From Streptosporangiaceae bacterium NEAU-GS5 (GTDB taxonomy: Bacteria; Actinomycetota; Actinomycetes; Streptosporangiales; Streptosporangiaceae): a stretch of 64,000 nt of DNA. Each line of letters opens with the position of its first letter. The first letter of the stretch is position 1. Position numbers and translations under genes: made by a program. Under the pieces are notes generated by a model. It was not told where the DNA came from. It worked only from the letters and a program-made list of their open reading frames with translations, and made no database searches. Shown here one piece after another: positions 16,239 through 25,835 of the stretch. The DNA is taken from positions 62,001-126,000 of the forward strand of contig JAGFNW010000006.1 of the NCBI GenBank assembly GCA_017592665.1. The letters are read 5' to 3'.

Positions 16239-18635
16239 TCACTCCGTCCGCAACACGTGACCGATGCGCAGGCGCGCGGCCAGATGGCCGGGCCACGCCG
16301 CCAGCGCGCCCGCGATCAGGATGGCCGCCGGGCCGATCAGCACTACCGCCCACACGGCCCACGGCGGCTCGTAGTAGAGGGGCGTGCGGTCGGCCGCGAT
16401 CCGCCACAACGTACGGCCGAGGGCCAGGCCGAGCGGTATCCCGACGATGAGCCCCGTCAGCGCGAGCACGGCGGCCTGGGTGACCACGGCCCAGCGGGCC
16501 TGCGTCCGCGTCAGACCGACCGCGCGGAGCACGGCCACCTCATGCCGGCGGCGGCGTACGGCGGTCGCCAGGGCGTGGCCCACCGCGCCGATGGCCAGGA
16601 GCGTGAGGAAGCCGCCGAGCACCAGCGGGAGGATCTGGACGTCCTCGATCTCGTGCGCCTCGGGCGGCAGGGTGCTCGGCTCGAGTTCGAGCGGCTCGTC
16701 CGCGCCCGTCAGCGGCAGGGCCGCCTGCTGGATCTGGCGTCCGGCCGCCTCGGCGTCGACGCCGGCCTTGAGCGTGAACTCGATCACGTGGAACTTGAAG
16801 AACGTGCCGAAGAGGCGTTCGTAGCCGCCGGCGGTCACCCAGCCACCCTGGGCGTAGTCGTTGTGCGAGCCGATCGGGACGAACCCGATGCCGGATACCG
16901 TGAATCGGCCGGTGGCCCCGCCGCGACCGGTCAGCGTCACCGAGTCGCCGGTGACGACGCCCATGTCGACGGCCGTGGTAGGGGCGAGAACGACCTGGTC
17001 GTCGCGGGCCGGGACGCGGCCGCTCGTGAGAACCACGTCATAGCGGCCCTTCGCGGGGGCGTAGGTGTAGAGCGTGGCGGAGGTCTTGCCCGACTCGGCC
17101 ACCGCCATCCTGCCGTCGTTGATGGCCGCGACCGCCGGGACCGCGCTGGTCGCCCGCATCAGTGCGGCGGCTTCGCCGAAGTCCTGGCCGTTCATTCCGA
17201 CCCACGCGTTGAACGCGTGGGTCTGGCCGAACCGCTGCGGGTTGCCCGCGGCGTCGACCACACCGGCCGAGAACGTGAAGGCGGCGATCGTACCCAGCAC
17301 ACCGGCGACGGCGCCCACGAGCGCCGGGCGCACCGGCACCGCGCTCCTGCCCCGGCCTGGCTCGAGCGCGAAGCGCGTACCGACCTGGATCGGGACGGGC
17401 AGGCCGAGCCGGGCCGCCGCCAGCGCCACCGCCGATCGGCGGGCCGGGCCGTCGCGGTTGGCGGCGCTGAGGGTGAAGGCCACCGAGGCCGCGGATCCGG
17501 CCACGACCAGGACGGGAACCAGCAGCCAGCCCACGCCGAGGACCAGCCAGTCGACGTCGATTCCCGGCGCCGGCTCCAGGCGGGCCGCCGCTCCGATGGG
17601 CATCCAGTTGGAGGCGACGACCGCGGCGGCGACGCCTGCGGTCGCGGCCACGATCGCGGCCAGGAATGGCGCCGCCGAGGCGTTGACCATGGTCTGCCTC
17701 GGCGTCATGCCGACCGGGCGCAGCAGCCGGAGCTCGGCCGTGGTCGCCGCGGCGTAACGCGCCACGGTCTGGCCCACCAGCACGAGCGCCGCGAGCAGCG
17801 CGGCCAGCCCGAACGCGAGCAAGGACGACGCCTCGAAGTCGTTGACTCGATGGGCGGGCTCGGCGAAGCGGACCCGCTGTGACCAGATGTCGATGTCGGT
17901 CCGCTTGGACACGGCCGCCAGGCCCTCCCGGAAGGCGGGCAGGTCGTCGTCGCCGTGCTCGAGCCGGATCATGGCGTTGACGTAGGTGTCCTTGCTGACG
18001 AAATTCTTGGGGTAGCGGGCGAAGAGGGCAGGACTGGGCAGCACGCCGCCGATTTCACCGATCCGCTCGGAATACCACGGGGAGCGGATCACGCCCACGA
18101 TGTGGACGTCGATCACCGGGCCATGGGGCCGCACGCCGGTGGGCTGATAGGCGCCGACCTCGTTCTCGGCCGTCAGCCGCAGCGTCAGATGGTCGCCGAG
18201 CTTCTTGTGGTAGGTGGTCAGGAACGTGGGGCTGACGACCACTTCATCGATCTTGGCCGGGTCGAACACCCGGCCCTCGAGAAGCACGGGCTTCTCGATC
18301 GTGCGCAGAATGTCGTCGCCGACCGGCGGGAACGCCGACCCCTGGTCGGCCAGCGACATCTCGTCGACCGTGAACCCGATCACTGGGAACAGCGACATCG
18401 CCGCGACCTGCGGCAGCCTGCGGACCGCGGCCCAGTCGAAGCCCGGCTGGTTGGGCAGCACGATGATGGTGGCGGGCAACGACACCGCGAGCAGCCGATC
18501 GACGGCCGACATGCCGCGTCGCGCCCCCGCGACCGACGTGAGCACTGTGGCCGTGGCGAACGACAGCAGCAGCGCGAGCGCCACCAGTGAGCGCCACCTC
18601 CTGCGCAGCTCCAGCCGCATCCAAATGATCGTCAC
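16239..18635 (-). CDS. FtsX-type ABC permease, paralogue 1
   Basis: A 798-residue MacB/FtsX-superfamily permease with an N-terminal membrane anchor (LVALALLLSFATATVL), a large extracytoplasmic domain, a core of helices near residues 250-370, a second extracytoplasmic domain and a C-terminal three-helix FtsX block. It ends RIGHVLRTE, as does paralogue 2, with HIGHILRTE in paralogue 3. The doubled layout suggests each protein is a complete permease. GTG start, weak ribosome site. Only one ATPase gene lies nearby. By family it may move lipids, peptides or envelope components; substrate unknown. Confidence 0.88.
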   Translation of the reverse strand: MTIIWMRLELRRRWRSLVALALLLSFATATVLTSVAGARRGMSAVDRLLAVSLPATIIVLPNQPGFDWAAVRRLPQVAAMSLFPVIGFTVDEMSLADQGSAFPPVGDDILRTIEKPVLLEGRVFDPAKIDEVVVSPTFLTTYHKKLGDHLTLRLTAENEVGAYQPTGVRPHGPVIDVHIVGVIRSPWYSERIGEIGGVLPSPALFARYPKNFVSKDTYVNAMIRLEHGDDDLPAFREGLAAVSKRTDIDIWSQRVRFAEPAHRVNDFEASSLLAFGLAALLAALVLVGQTVARYAAATTAELRLLRPVGMTPRQTMVNASAAPFLAAIVAATAGVAAAVVASNWMPIGAAARLEPAPGIDVDWLVLGVGWLLVPVLVVAGSAASVAFTLSAANRDGPARRSAVALAAARLGLPVPIQVGTRFALEPGRGRSAVPVRPALVGAVAGVLGTIAAFTFSAGVVDAAGNPQRFGQTHAFNAWVGMNGQDFGEAAALMRATSAVPAVAAINDGRMAVAESGKTSATLYTYAPAKGRYDVVLTSGRVPARDDQVVLAPTTAVDMGVVTGDSVTLTGRGGATGRFTVSGIGFVPIGSHNDYAQGGWVTAGGYERLFGTFFKFHVIEFTLKAGVDAEAAGRQIQQAALPLTGADEPLELEPSTLPPEAHEIEDVQILPLVLGGFLTLLAIGAVGHALATAVRRRRHEVAVLRAVGLTRTQARWAVVTQAAVLALTGLIVGIPLGLALGRTLWRIAADRTPLYYEPPWAVWAVVLIGPAAILIAGALAAWPGHLAARLRIGHVLRTE

Positions 18636-18721
18636 TTGTCGGTCACTGTCCTTGCCATCCTTTGCTTCCTACCGTCCCCCACGCCGACCCCGCCGCCAAC
18701 TCCCCGCCGCACCTCGTGGCC

Positions 18722-21118
18722 CTATTCCGTCCGCAACACGTGGCCGATGCGGACGCCTGCCGCCTGCCGGCCCGGCCACATCGCCAGAGCGTTGGCCAGC
18801 AGCAGGGTCACCGGAGTGATGAGCAGCACCGCCACCAGTGCCGCCGGCGGGACATACCAGAGGGGGAGCATCCCGGCCACGGTCCGCCACAGCACGCGCC
18901 CGATGGCCACGCCGAGCGGCACGCCGAACCCCAGCGCGACCGCGGCCACAAGCGTGGCCTGGGTGAACACCACCGCCCTGACCTGCCGCCTGGTCATGCC
19001 GAGCGCGCGCAGCACCGCCATCTCGTGCCGCCGCCGGCGCACGGCCGTGACAAGCGCGTGGCCGACGGCCCCGAGCGCCAGTGCGGCCAAGAAGGCGGCC
19101 AGCAGCAGCGGGAGCGCCTGGACGTCGCGGATGATGGCCACTTCGTCCATCGGCTCGGGCGGCCCGACCTGCAGGCCTTCGGCCCCGGCCGCCTCCGCCG
19201 CGGCCTGCAGGCGAGCGGCGACGGCGGTCGCGTCGGCGCCCGGGCGGAGCACCACGTCCGCGGTGCGGAACTTGTAGGCGTAGGTGGCGTCCTGGAAGAC
19301 CTGGTCGTGGCCTTGCGGGGTCAGCCACCCGCCGTCGTTGTAGCGGTTGTGGGAGCCGACCGGCACGAAGGCGATGCCGGTCACCTTGAGCCTGATCGGC
19401 GCGGCGCGGCCGTCGAAGGTCGCGATGCCGCCCACGCCGACCTTCAGGGCCTCGGCGCTGCCCGGCGCCAGCGCGATCTCATCGGCCCGCGCGGGCATGC
19501 TGCCCGCGGTCAACACGACGGGGAACGGGCGTTTCGCCGAAGCGTAGGTGAATGTGGTGATCGAGTAGCGTCCGGCCTCCAGCACGCCCTCCCTGGCGTC
19601 GAGGACCGAGACGACGTCGGGGTCGCGCGCGAACGCGTCGACGACGCGTGACACCGGCGCGAGATCCTTGCCGTTGAGCCCGTCGAACGCCTCAACCTGA
19701 TGAGTGCGGCCGAACCTCGCGGGATTGTCGGCCGCGTCTCGCACGCCGGCCGAGAAAACGAGCGCGGCGGCGACGCCCAGCACCCCCGCCATCGCGCCGA
19801 TCAGAGCCGGCCGCACGGGCACGGCGTTCGAGCCGCGGCCCGGCTCGAACGCGAACCGCGCGCCCACGGTGACGGCGACCGGGAGTCCGGCGCCCGCGGC
19901 GGCGCGCGCCACGAACGAGCGGCGGCCGGCGCCGTGCCCCCGCACGGTCAGCAAGGCCGACGACCCGGCCGTGCCGGCGAAAACCAGCAGGGGAACCAGC
20001 ACCCACCCGCCCGCCAGGATCGGCCAGTCGAGGTCGAGACCCGGATGCGGCTCGATGGTGGCGGCGACTCCGATCGGCATCCAGAGGGACGCGACCGCCG
20101 CCGCCACGACGGCGAGAGTGGACCCGGCGACGGCGGCGAGGGCCGGGCCCGCGGCGGCCGTCACCCAGGATTGCCGTGGTCCCAGCCCCAGAGAGCGCAG
20201 CACATCGAGATCGGCCGCGACCGCCGCCGCGTAGCGGGCCACCGACTGCCCGATCAAGACGACGGCCGCGAACAGCGCGGCGAGGCCGAAGGCCAGCAGC
20301 GACGACGCCTCGAACGCGCTGACCCGTGCGGCCCGCTCGCGGAACATGGCGTCCAGATCCCACACGACGATGTCGTCGCGTTGGGCGGCCTCTCCAAGGT
20401 CACGACGGAACGTTTCGAGGTCGGCGGTCCCGTGCTTGAGCCGGACGATCGCGTTGACGTAGCTGTTAGGGCCGAGGAAATTGGCCCGGTAGTGCTGGAA
20501 GACCGCCGGAGTGGAAAGGACCCCTTCGGGCTGGCCAGGCCCTGGTGAAAACCACGGGGAGCGGACCACTCCGACGATCGTGGCGGGTATCCGCGGGCCC
20601 TTGGGCTCCTCGGCCGGGTCATGGAGGTCGGAGGCGGCCTGCTCGGGTGAGGCCAGCGCGATCGTGAGCCGATCGCCCACGCCCTTGTGATATCGGGCGG
20701 GGAATCCCGGGCTGACCACGACCTCGTCCATGCGGCGCGGGTCGGGGAGCCGTCCGGCCAGGATCGCGGGCCGCTCGATCGTGTGGAGCGCCTCGGCGTC
20801 GCCCATCACGGATCCGATGTCCTGAGACCAGGGGATCTCCGCGACCCAGAAGATCGAAATGGGGAACTCGGTCAGCGCCTCCACCTCGGGCAGCTGTCTG
20901 ATCTTGGACCAGTCGAAGCCCGGCTGGTTGGGCAGAACGGCCGCGGTGGCGGGCAGGCTGGGCCCCCACAGCCGGTCGACCGCGCTCGCTCCCCGGCGCG
21001 CCCCGGCCATGCCGGCCATCACTGTGGCGGTGGCGAACGCCACCAGCAGCGCGAGCACGGCCAGCGACCGCCACCGCCGCTTCCGCTCCAGCCTCAGCCA
21101 CGCCGCGATCACCGTCAT
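18722..21118 (-). CDS. FtsX-type ABC permease, paralogue 2
   Basis: A 798-residue paralogue of the flanking permeases with the same layout: membrane anchor RSLAVLALLVAFATATVM, the phrase GARRGASAVDRL, VLPNQPGFDW, two extracytoplasmic domains and C-terminal RIGHVLRTE. The segment RRRRHEMAVLRALGMTRRQ, typical of FtsX permeases, lies near residue 700. It is 86 bases upstream of paralogue 1 and 136 downstream of paralogue 3; these short gaps may hold internal promoters, though I see none that is convincing. Confidence 0.88.
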   Translation of the reverse strand: MTVIAAWLRLERKRRWRSLAVLALLVAFATATVMAGMAGARRGASAVDRLWGPSLPATAAVLPNQPGFDWSKIRQLPEVEALTEFPISIFWVAEIPWSQDIGSVMGDAEALHTIERPAILAGRLPDPRRMDEVVVSPGFPARYHKGVGDRLTIALASPEQAASDLHDPAEEPKGPRIPATIVGVVRSPWFSPGPGQPEGVLSTPAVFQHYRANFLGPNSYVNAIVRLKHGTADLETFRRDLGEAAQRDDIVVWDLDAMFRERAARVSAFEASSLLAFGLAALFAAVVLIGQSVARYAAAVAADLDVLRSLGLGPRQSWVTAAAGPALAAVAGSTLAVVAAAVASLWMPIGVAATIEPHPGLDLDWPILAGGWVLVPLLVFAGTAGSSALLTVRGHGAGRRSFVARAAAGAGLPVAVTVGARFAFEPGRGSNAVPVRPALIGAMAGVLGVAAALVFSAGVRDAADNPARFGRTHQVEAFDGLNGKDLAPVSRVVDAFARDPDVVSVLDAREGVLEAGRYSITTFTYASAKRPFPVVLTAGSMPARADEIALAPGSAEALKVGVGGIATFDGRAAPIRLKVTGIAFVPVGSHNRYNDGGWLTPQGHDQVFQDATYAYKFRTADVVLRPGADATAVAARLQAAAEAAGAEGLQVGPPEPMDEVAIIRDVQALPLLLAAFLAALALGAVGHALVTAVRRRRHEMAVLRALGMTRRQVRAVVFTQATLVAAVALGFGVPLGVAIGRVLWRTVAGMLPLWYVPPAALVAVLLITPVTLLLANALAMWPGRQAAGVRIGHVLRTE

Positions 21119-21254
21119 CGCCGCTCACCCACCCCACCAGGGCACGCTCCCGACGCACGCCGCGACGGCTCTACGGCATGGCGCGGGGCACGGCTGAAAA
21201 CGAAGGCGCGAGGAGTGGGAGCGCTGGGGGCGAGAAAGGTGAAGAGCATCGAGC

Positions 21255-23648
21255 TCACTCCGTACGCAATATGTGGCCGATGTGGAGGCGGGCGGCCCGG
21301 CGGCCGGGCCAGACGGCGAGCAGGTTGGCGACCGCGAGCGCCACGGGCCCGATCAGCGCGAGGGCCAGCACGGCCATGGGCGGCTCGTAGAACAGCGGCG
21401 CGCGATCCGCCGTGATCCGCCAGAGCATCCTGCCGAGCGCCAGGCCGAGCGGCACGCCGAAGGCGAGCCCGATGACCGCGAGCACCGTCGCCTGAGTGAC
21501 GACCACGCCGCGGGCCTGCCCGCGCGTCATCCCGAGCGCGCGCATGACGGCCACCTCGTGCCGGCGGCGCCACACGGCCGTCGCCAGCGCGTGGCCGACG
21601 GCGCCCACGGCCAGCAACGCCAGGCAGACGCCGAGCAGGATGGGCAGCTGCCGCAGGTCACGGAGCTCGGCGATCTGGACCGGCGGCTCGGTCGGAGCCA
21701 TGACGATGTGGTCGCCGCCGCCTTTGAGCGCGCCCAGCCCCGGAGCCAGGCGCCCCATGACCGCTTCCGGATCGGCGCCGGGACGCAGCGAGATCGAGGC
21801 CATGTGGTATTTGAACTTCGAGCCGAAGATCGTGGAGAAGGCCGCGGGGGTGATCCAGCCGCCGTCGTCGTAGTCGTTGTGCGCGCCCACGACGACGAAG
21901 CCGATCCCGGTGACCTTCATGGGCCGCCCGGAGAGTGTCACCGTGGATCCGACGCTTGTGGACAACGCCTTGGCGGTCGTGGGGCCGAGCGCCACCTCGT
22001 CGACATCGTTCGGGAGGCGTCCATCGGTCATGACCACGGGGACGCGGCGGACCGCGGCGGCGTCGAACGAGTAGACCGTGACCGAGGTCTTGTCGGCGTT
22101 GAGCACGCCGACCCGGTGCTCGCTCACTCCCGCGACATCGGGATCGCGGCCCATGAGCTCCAGGGCCGCGGCCGTGGGCCCCCAGTCGTTCCCCGCCTCG
22201 CCGAAGGCGGCCTCCAGCTCATATGTCATGCCGAAGCGCGCCGGATTCTCGGCCGCGTCGGCGACCCCGGCCGAGAAGGTGAAGACGGCGAGCACGCCCA
22301 GGACACCGGTGATCGCGCCGACCAGCGCCGGGCGGACCGGCACTCCGCTACGGCTCTCCAGCGCGAACCGGGTGCCGACGACCACGGGCACCGGCACGGG
22401 AAGCCGCGCGATGCCGGCCGCCGCCGCCGACCTGGAACGGGTCGCGCCGGAACGGCTCGCGAACTGGGTGAGCGCGCCGGTGGCCAGCGCGGCGGCCAGA
22501 GTGATCAACGGCACGGCGATCAGGGCCACGACCACGGCCGGGACGTCGACATCGAATCCCGGCGCGGGCTCGACCAGCGCGGCGGCCCCGATCGGCAGAA
22601 GAGGCGACACGGCGACCCCGCCCGCCACCCCGAGCACGGCCCCTGCGGCGGCCGCCACCACGGGCGGAGTCGCGCACATGGCCAGCGCCAGCCGCGGCGT
22701 GAGCCCGCAGGCGCGAAGCGCCGTCAGGTCGCCGAGGCCCGCGGCCACGAAGCGGGAGATGGACTGGCCCACGAGGACCAGGGCGGCGACGAGCGCCGCC
22801 AGCCCGAACCCGAGGAAGGAGGCGCTCTGGAATCCGATCACGTCGTCGCGGTGCCGGTCGCCCCGTGCGAGATCCATCAACTCGATGTCGGAGCGGCCGG
22901 TGACCTCGGCCAGGTGGCGGCGGAACGGCTCGATGTCGGCGGCGCCGCGCTTCAGACGGACCAGCGCGTTGATGAAACCGTAGGTCTGGTGAGCGCCGAT
23001 GAAGTTGGCCGGATAGCGGGTGAACAGGCCGGCCGACGGCGCGAGGCTGGTGAAGTAGTCTCCGCTGATCTGGTCGGAGTAGAGCGGGGAGCGGATCACG
23101 CCGACGACCCGGACCGCGACCTTGGGGCCTTCGGGGTGATACCAGTCGGCATTGGGGTCTTCCGCCTGCTCCGCGCTGAGCAGGCGCAAGGTGATCTGGT
23201 CGCCCACATCCTTGCCGTGCCGCGCGGAGAAGCCCTCGGTGATCGCGATCTCGTCGCTCTTGGCCGGGTCGGGGATCCGGCCGCGGAAGACCACCGGACG
23301 CTCCAGGCCGCGCATGTCGACGTCGTCCACAGGCGGCAGATAGCCGTAGAGCCCCGGCACGTCGTCGATGAAGAACGGCGCGATCGCGATGCCGGAGAGG
23401 GCGGCCACCTCGGGGATGGCACGAACCGGCGTCCAGTCGAACTTCGGATCATTGGGCAGCGCGATCACGTCGGCGGGCAGTGTGATCGCCCGGAGCCGGT
23501 CGAGCGCGGTGTCGCCGCGCCGCGCGCCCGCGACCGCCGCGAAGACGGTCGCGGTGGCGAAGGCCACGAGCAGCGCGAGGACGGCCAGGGAGCGCCGCCT
23601 GCGGCGGGCCTCCAGGCCGAACCAGACGCCGATCATGGCACGGGTCAT
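21255..23648 (-). CDS. FtsX-type ABC permease, paralogue 3
   Basis: A 797-residue permease, first of the three in transcription order. It opens MTRAMIGVWFGLEARRR, then an anchor helix (LAVLALLVAFATATVF), GARRGDTALDRL, two extracytoplasmic domains and the FtsX helices with RRRHEVAVMRALGMTRGQ near residue 700. The frame continues upstream into the ATPase gene, but the ATG at 23648 overlaps the ATPase stop (ATGA), which fixes the start and suggests coupled synthesis in a defined ratio with the ATPase. Confidence 0.89.
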   Translation of the reverse strand: MTRAMIGVWFGLEARRRRRSLAVLALLVAFATATVFAAVAGARRGDTALDRLRAITLPADVIALPNDPKFDWTPVRAIPEVAALSGIAIAPFFIDDVPGLYGYLPPVDDVDMRGLERPVVFRGRIPDPAKSDEIAITEGFSARHGKDVGDQITLRLLSAEQAEDPNADWYHPEGPKVAVRVVGVIRSPLYSDQISGDYFTSLAPSAGLFTRYPANFIGAHQTYGFINALVRLKRGAADIEPFRRHLAEVTGRSDIELMDLARGDRHRDDVIGFQSASFLGFGLAALVAALVLVGQSISRFVAAGLGDLTALRACGLTPRLALAMCATPPVVAAAAGAVLGVAGGVAVSPLLPIGAAALVEPAPGFDVDVPAVVVALIAVPLITLAAALATGALTQFASRSGATRSRSAAAAGIARLPVPVPVVVGTRFALESRSGVPVRPALVGAITGVLGVLAVFTFSAGVADAAENPARFGMTYELEAAFGEAGNDWGPTAAALELMGRDPDVAGVSEHRVGVLNADKTSVTVYSFDAAAVRRVPVVMTDGRLPNDVDEVALGPTTAKALSTSVGSTVTLSGRPMKVTGIGFVVVGAHNDYDDGGWITPAAFSTIFGSKFKYHMASISLRPGADPEAVMGRLAPGLGALKGGGDHIVMAPTEPPVQIAELRDLRQLPILLGVCLALLAVGAVGHALATAVWRRRHEVAVMRALGMTRGQARGVVVTQATVLAVIGLAFGVPLGLALGRMLWRITADRAPLFYEPPMAVLALALIGPVALAVANLLAVWPGRRAARLHIGHILRTE

Positions 23649-24397
23649 GCGGACTCGACCCGCCCGTCGCGCATCCGCACGGCCCGGCCCGCGCCCGTGG
23701 CCACCTCGGGCGAGTGGGTGACCATGATGATCGTCTGACCGTCGTCGTGCAGCCGCCGGAACAGCTCGAGCACCTCGAGGCCGCCGTCGCTGTCCAGGGC
23801 GCCGGTCGGCTCGTCGGCCAGCAGCAGGGTCGGCTCGTTGACCAGGGCGCGGGCGATCGCCAGCCGCTGCCGCTGGCCGCCCGACAGCACCGCGGGCACC
23901 TGGTGCGTGCGGTCGGCGAGGCCGAGCAGGTCGAGCAGGTCGCGCGCACGCGACTCGGCGGCGCGCCGCTTCATTCCACCGAGGACGCCCGGCATGACCA
24001 GATTGTCGAGCGCCGAGACACCGTCGAGCAGGTTGAAGAACTGGAACACGAACCCGATGTGGTGCCGCCGGAATTTGGCGAGCCAATCCTCGTCGCGGCC
24101 GTCGATCCGCTCGCCGGCCACCTCGACCGTGCCCTCGTCAACGGCGTCAAGGCCGGCGATGACGTTGAGCAGCGTCGACTTGCCGCACCCCGACGGGCCC
24201 ATGACGGCGACGAACTCGCCGCGCGTCACCTGCAGATCGACCCCGCGCAGCGCGCGCACGGGCGCCAGCTCCGCGGCGAACGTCCGCCGCGCGCCTTTGA
24301 TCTCGACAATGTTGGACGTGCCCGGACCAGGCATGACGTCAGCCGTGCCCGACTTGGTGCTCGACTCCGTGCTCGACTCCGGAAGCGTGTTGGACAT
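23645..24397 (-). CDS. ABC transporter ATPase, LolD/MacB type
   Basis: A 250-residue ATPase energising the FtsX-type permeases. Walker A is GPSGCGKS, the signature is LSGGQRQR, Walker B is LLLADEPTG, and the H-loop His is in VTHSPE. The first 45 residues are a Ser/Thr-rich extension before the usual domain start. An ATG at 24397 with AGGTGA upstream is preferred to an in-frame upstream codon. It lies just downstream of the cyclase-receiver gene, whose stop codon is 3 bases away. It is the only ATPase in the cluster, so the three permeases probably share it. Confidence 0.93.
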   Translation of the reverse strand: MSNTLPESSTESSTKSGTADVMPGPGTSNIVEIKGARRTFAAELAPVRALRGVDLQVTRGEFVAVMGPSGCGKSTLLNVIAGLDAVDEGTVEVAGERIDGRDEDWLAKFRRHHIGFVFQFFNLLDGVSALDNLVMPGVLGGMKRRAAESRARDLLDLLGLADRTHQVPAVLSGGQRQRLAIARALVNEPTLLLADEPTGALDSDGGLEVLELFRRLHDDGQTIIMVTHSPEVATGAGRAVRMRDGRVESA

Positions 24398-24399
24398 GG

Positions 24400-25725
24400 T
24401 CACATCACCTCGAGGTGATAGGCGTTTACAGGGGTGCTGCGGCCCTTGACCTGGCGTGGGCCGAGCGGCTTCCACGGCCAGTCGGCCGACGACGAGGCTG
24501 CGGGGGAAGATGCGGCGGCCATGACGGTGGTCTCGGCCGCGACCGTGCCTGACGGCCGAGCGAGATCCTGCATGCGCTGCGCGAGATTCACGGTGTCGCC
24601 CACGAGGGTGTATTCAACACGCTCGTCGCTGCCCAGCAGGGCGGCCGCGACCTCGCCTGTGGATAACCCGATGCCCAGATCGAACGGGGCCAGCCCGTGC
24701 TCGGCCCACTCGTCGTCGAGCGCGCGCTGGCGCAGGTGCATGTCGTTCGCCGCCTTCATCGCGTCGCGCGCGTGGTCGGGAGAGGGGTCGGGAGCGCCGA
24801 AAACGGCCATCACCGCATCTCCCACGTACTGCATGACGGTGCCGCCGGCGCCGAGGATGGCCGCGTTCATGGCCCGCCGATGGGCGTTGAGCTGGGCGGC
24901 CAGCACGGCCGGATCGGTGCTCTCGGCGATCCTGGAATATCCCCGCACGTCCGACATGAGCACAGTGACGACGAGCCGATCCGTCCTGTGGACAGCGTCA
25001 CGGTCACGGGACAGCTTGTCGGCGAGGCCACTCGGTAAGAGCCGCGACAGCGTCTCCCCCTGCTCCTCCCGGCGCAGGATCGCCGTGTGCAGCATCCGCA
25101 GCCGCCGCAGCGCCGACTGCCGTCCCGCGCTCGCCCCGCGGGCGAGGTCGAGGAACAGCTGCTCGATCGCGACGTTCACGGCCTCCGGCGTGAGCCCGTT
25201 GGAGGCGGCGATGGCCTTGACCGGACGCCCCTCGGCGACCTGCTGAAGCAGGTCCTCCTCGGCCGGAGACAGCTCACCTTCGTTCCGCGCGGGCGCCAGC
25301 AGCTCCTGGACCAGACTCGGGTCGATCATCGAGCCGCCCGTGGCCACCGTGCGGATGGCGCGGCCCAGCAGCCCGGGATCGCCCACCCGATCTTTAAGCA
25401 GATAGGCGTATCCGGCCGCCCCGTCGTCGAGGAGGCGGATCGCGTATTCGGGGTCGTCGTACTGACTGAGCACCACGATTCCGGTGCCGGGGAGCCGCTT
25501 GCGCACTTCGCGGGCGGCCTGGATGCCCTCGTCCTGAAAGGTGGGCGGCATTCTGATATCGGTGACGACCACCTGAGGGCGGAGCCGTACGGCACTGCCG
25601 ACGAGCTCGTCGTAATCAGCGGCGAGCCCCACGACCTCAAGGGCCGGATCGCGGTTGAGCAGTGCGCGCACGCCTTCACGGACGATCAGATTGTCGTCCG
25701 CGAGCACGAGCGTGATGCGTTCCAC
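24400..25725 (-). CDS. Receiver / LuxR-like HTH / class III cyclase fusion
   Basis: A 441-residue fusion of three parts. Residues 1-125 are a NarL-type receiver with Asp56 in VVTDIRMPP and Lys in LLKDR. Residues about 150-200 look like a decayed LuxR helix-turn-helix (LSPAEEDLLQQVAEG). Residues 245-390 form a class III nucleotide cyclase with metal ligands Asp259 (SDVRGY) and Asp303 (YVGDAV) and the Asn380/Arg384 pair in DTVNLAQRM. The usual adenine-selecting Lys is Gln299, and the partner position is Thr373. GTG start. It heads the leftward ABC-kinase operon, so cyclase output may be set by phosphorylation. Whether cAMP is the product is uncertain. Confidence 0.88.
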   Translation of the reverse strand: MERITLVLADDNLIVREGVRALLNRDPALEVVGLAADYDELVGSAVRLRPQVVVTDIRMPPTFQDEGIQAAREVRKRLPGTGIVVLSQYDDPEYAIRLLDDGAAGYAYLLKDRVGDPGLLGRAIRTVATGGSMIDPSLVQELLAPARNEGELSPAEEDLLQQVAEGRPVKAIAASNGLTPEAVNVAIEQLFLDLARGASAGRQSALRRLRMLHTAILRREEQGETLSRLLPSGLADKLSRDRDAVHRTDRLVVTVLMSDVRGYSRIAESTDPAVLAAQLNAHRRAMNAAILGAGGTVMQYVGDAVMAVFGAPDPSPDHARDAMKAANDMHLRQRALDDEWAEHGLAPFDLGIGLSTGEVAAALLGSDERVEYTLVGDTVNLAQRMQDLARPSGTVAAETTVMAAASSPAASSSADWPWKPLGPRQVKGRSTPVNAYHLEVM

Positions 25726-25762
25726 AAAGTGGATTAGATCCCGTTGTGTTCGCTGCGTGAAA

Positions 25763-25812
25763 GGGTGCTGACACCCCCTCGGGTCCGCTGGCTAACGCCC
25801 TCGAACGGCGTT
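25763..25812. promoter_or_regulatory. Two inverted repeats in the divergent cyclase / cNMP-protein promoter region
   Basis: GGGTG-CTGA-CACCC lies at 25763-25776, and AACGCC-N7-GGCGTT at 25794-25812 with a nested CGAAC/GTTCG pair. They sit in the 110-base gap between the divergent starts at 25725 and 25836, where operators for both genes would be expected. The protein binding them is unknown. Confidence 0.4.
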
Positions 25813-25835
25813 CGCGGGCCGCATATCAAAGAAGC

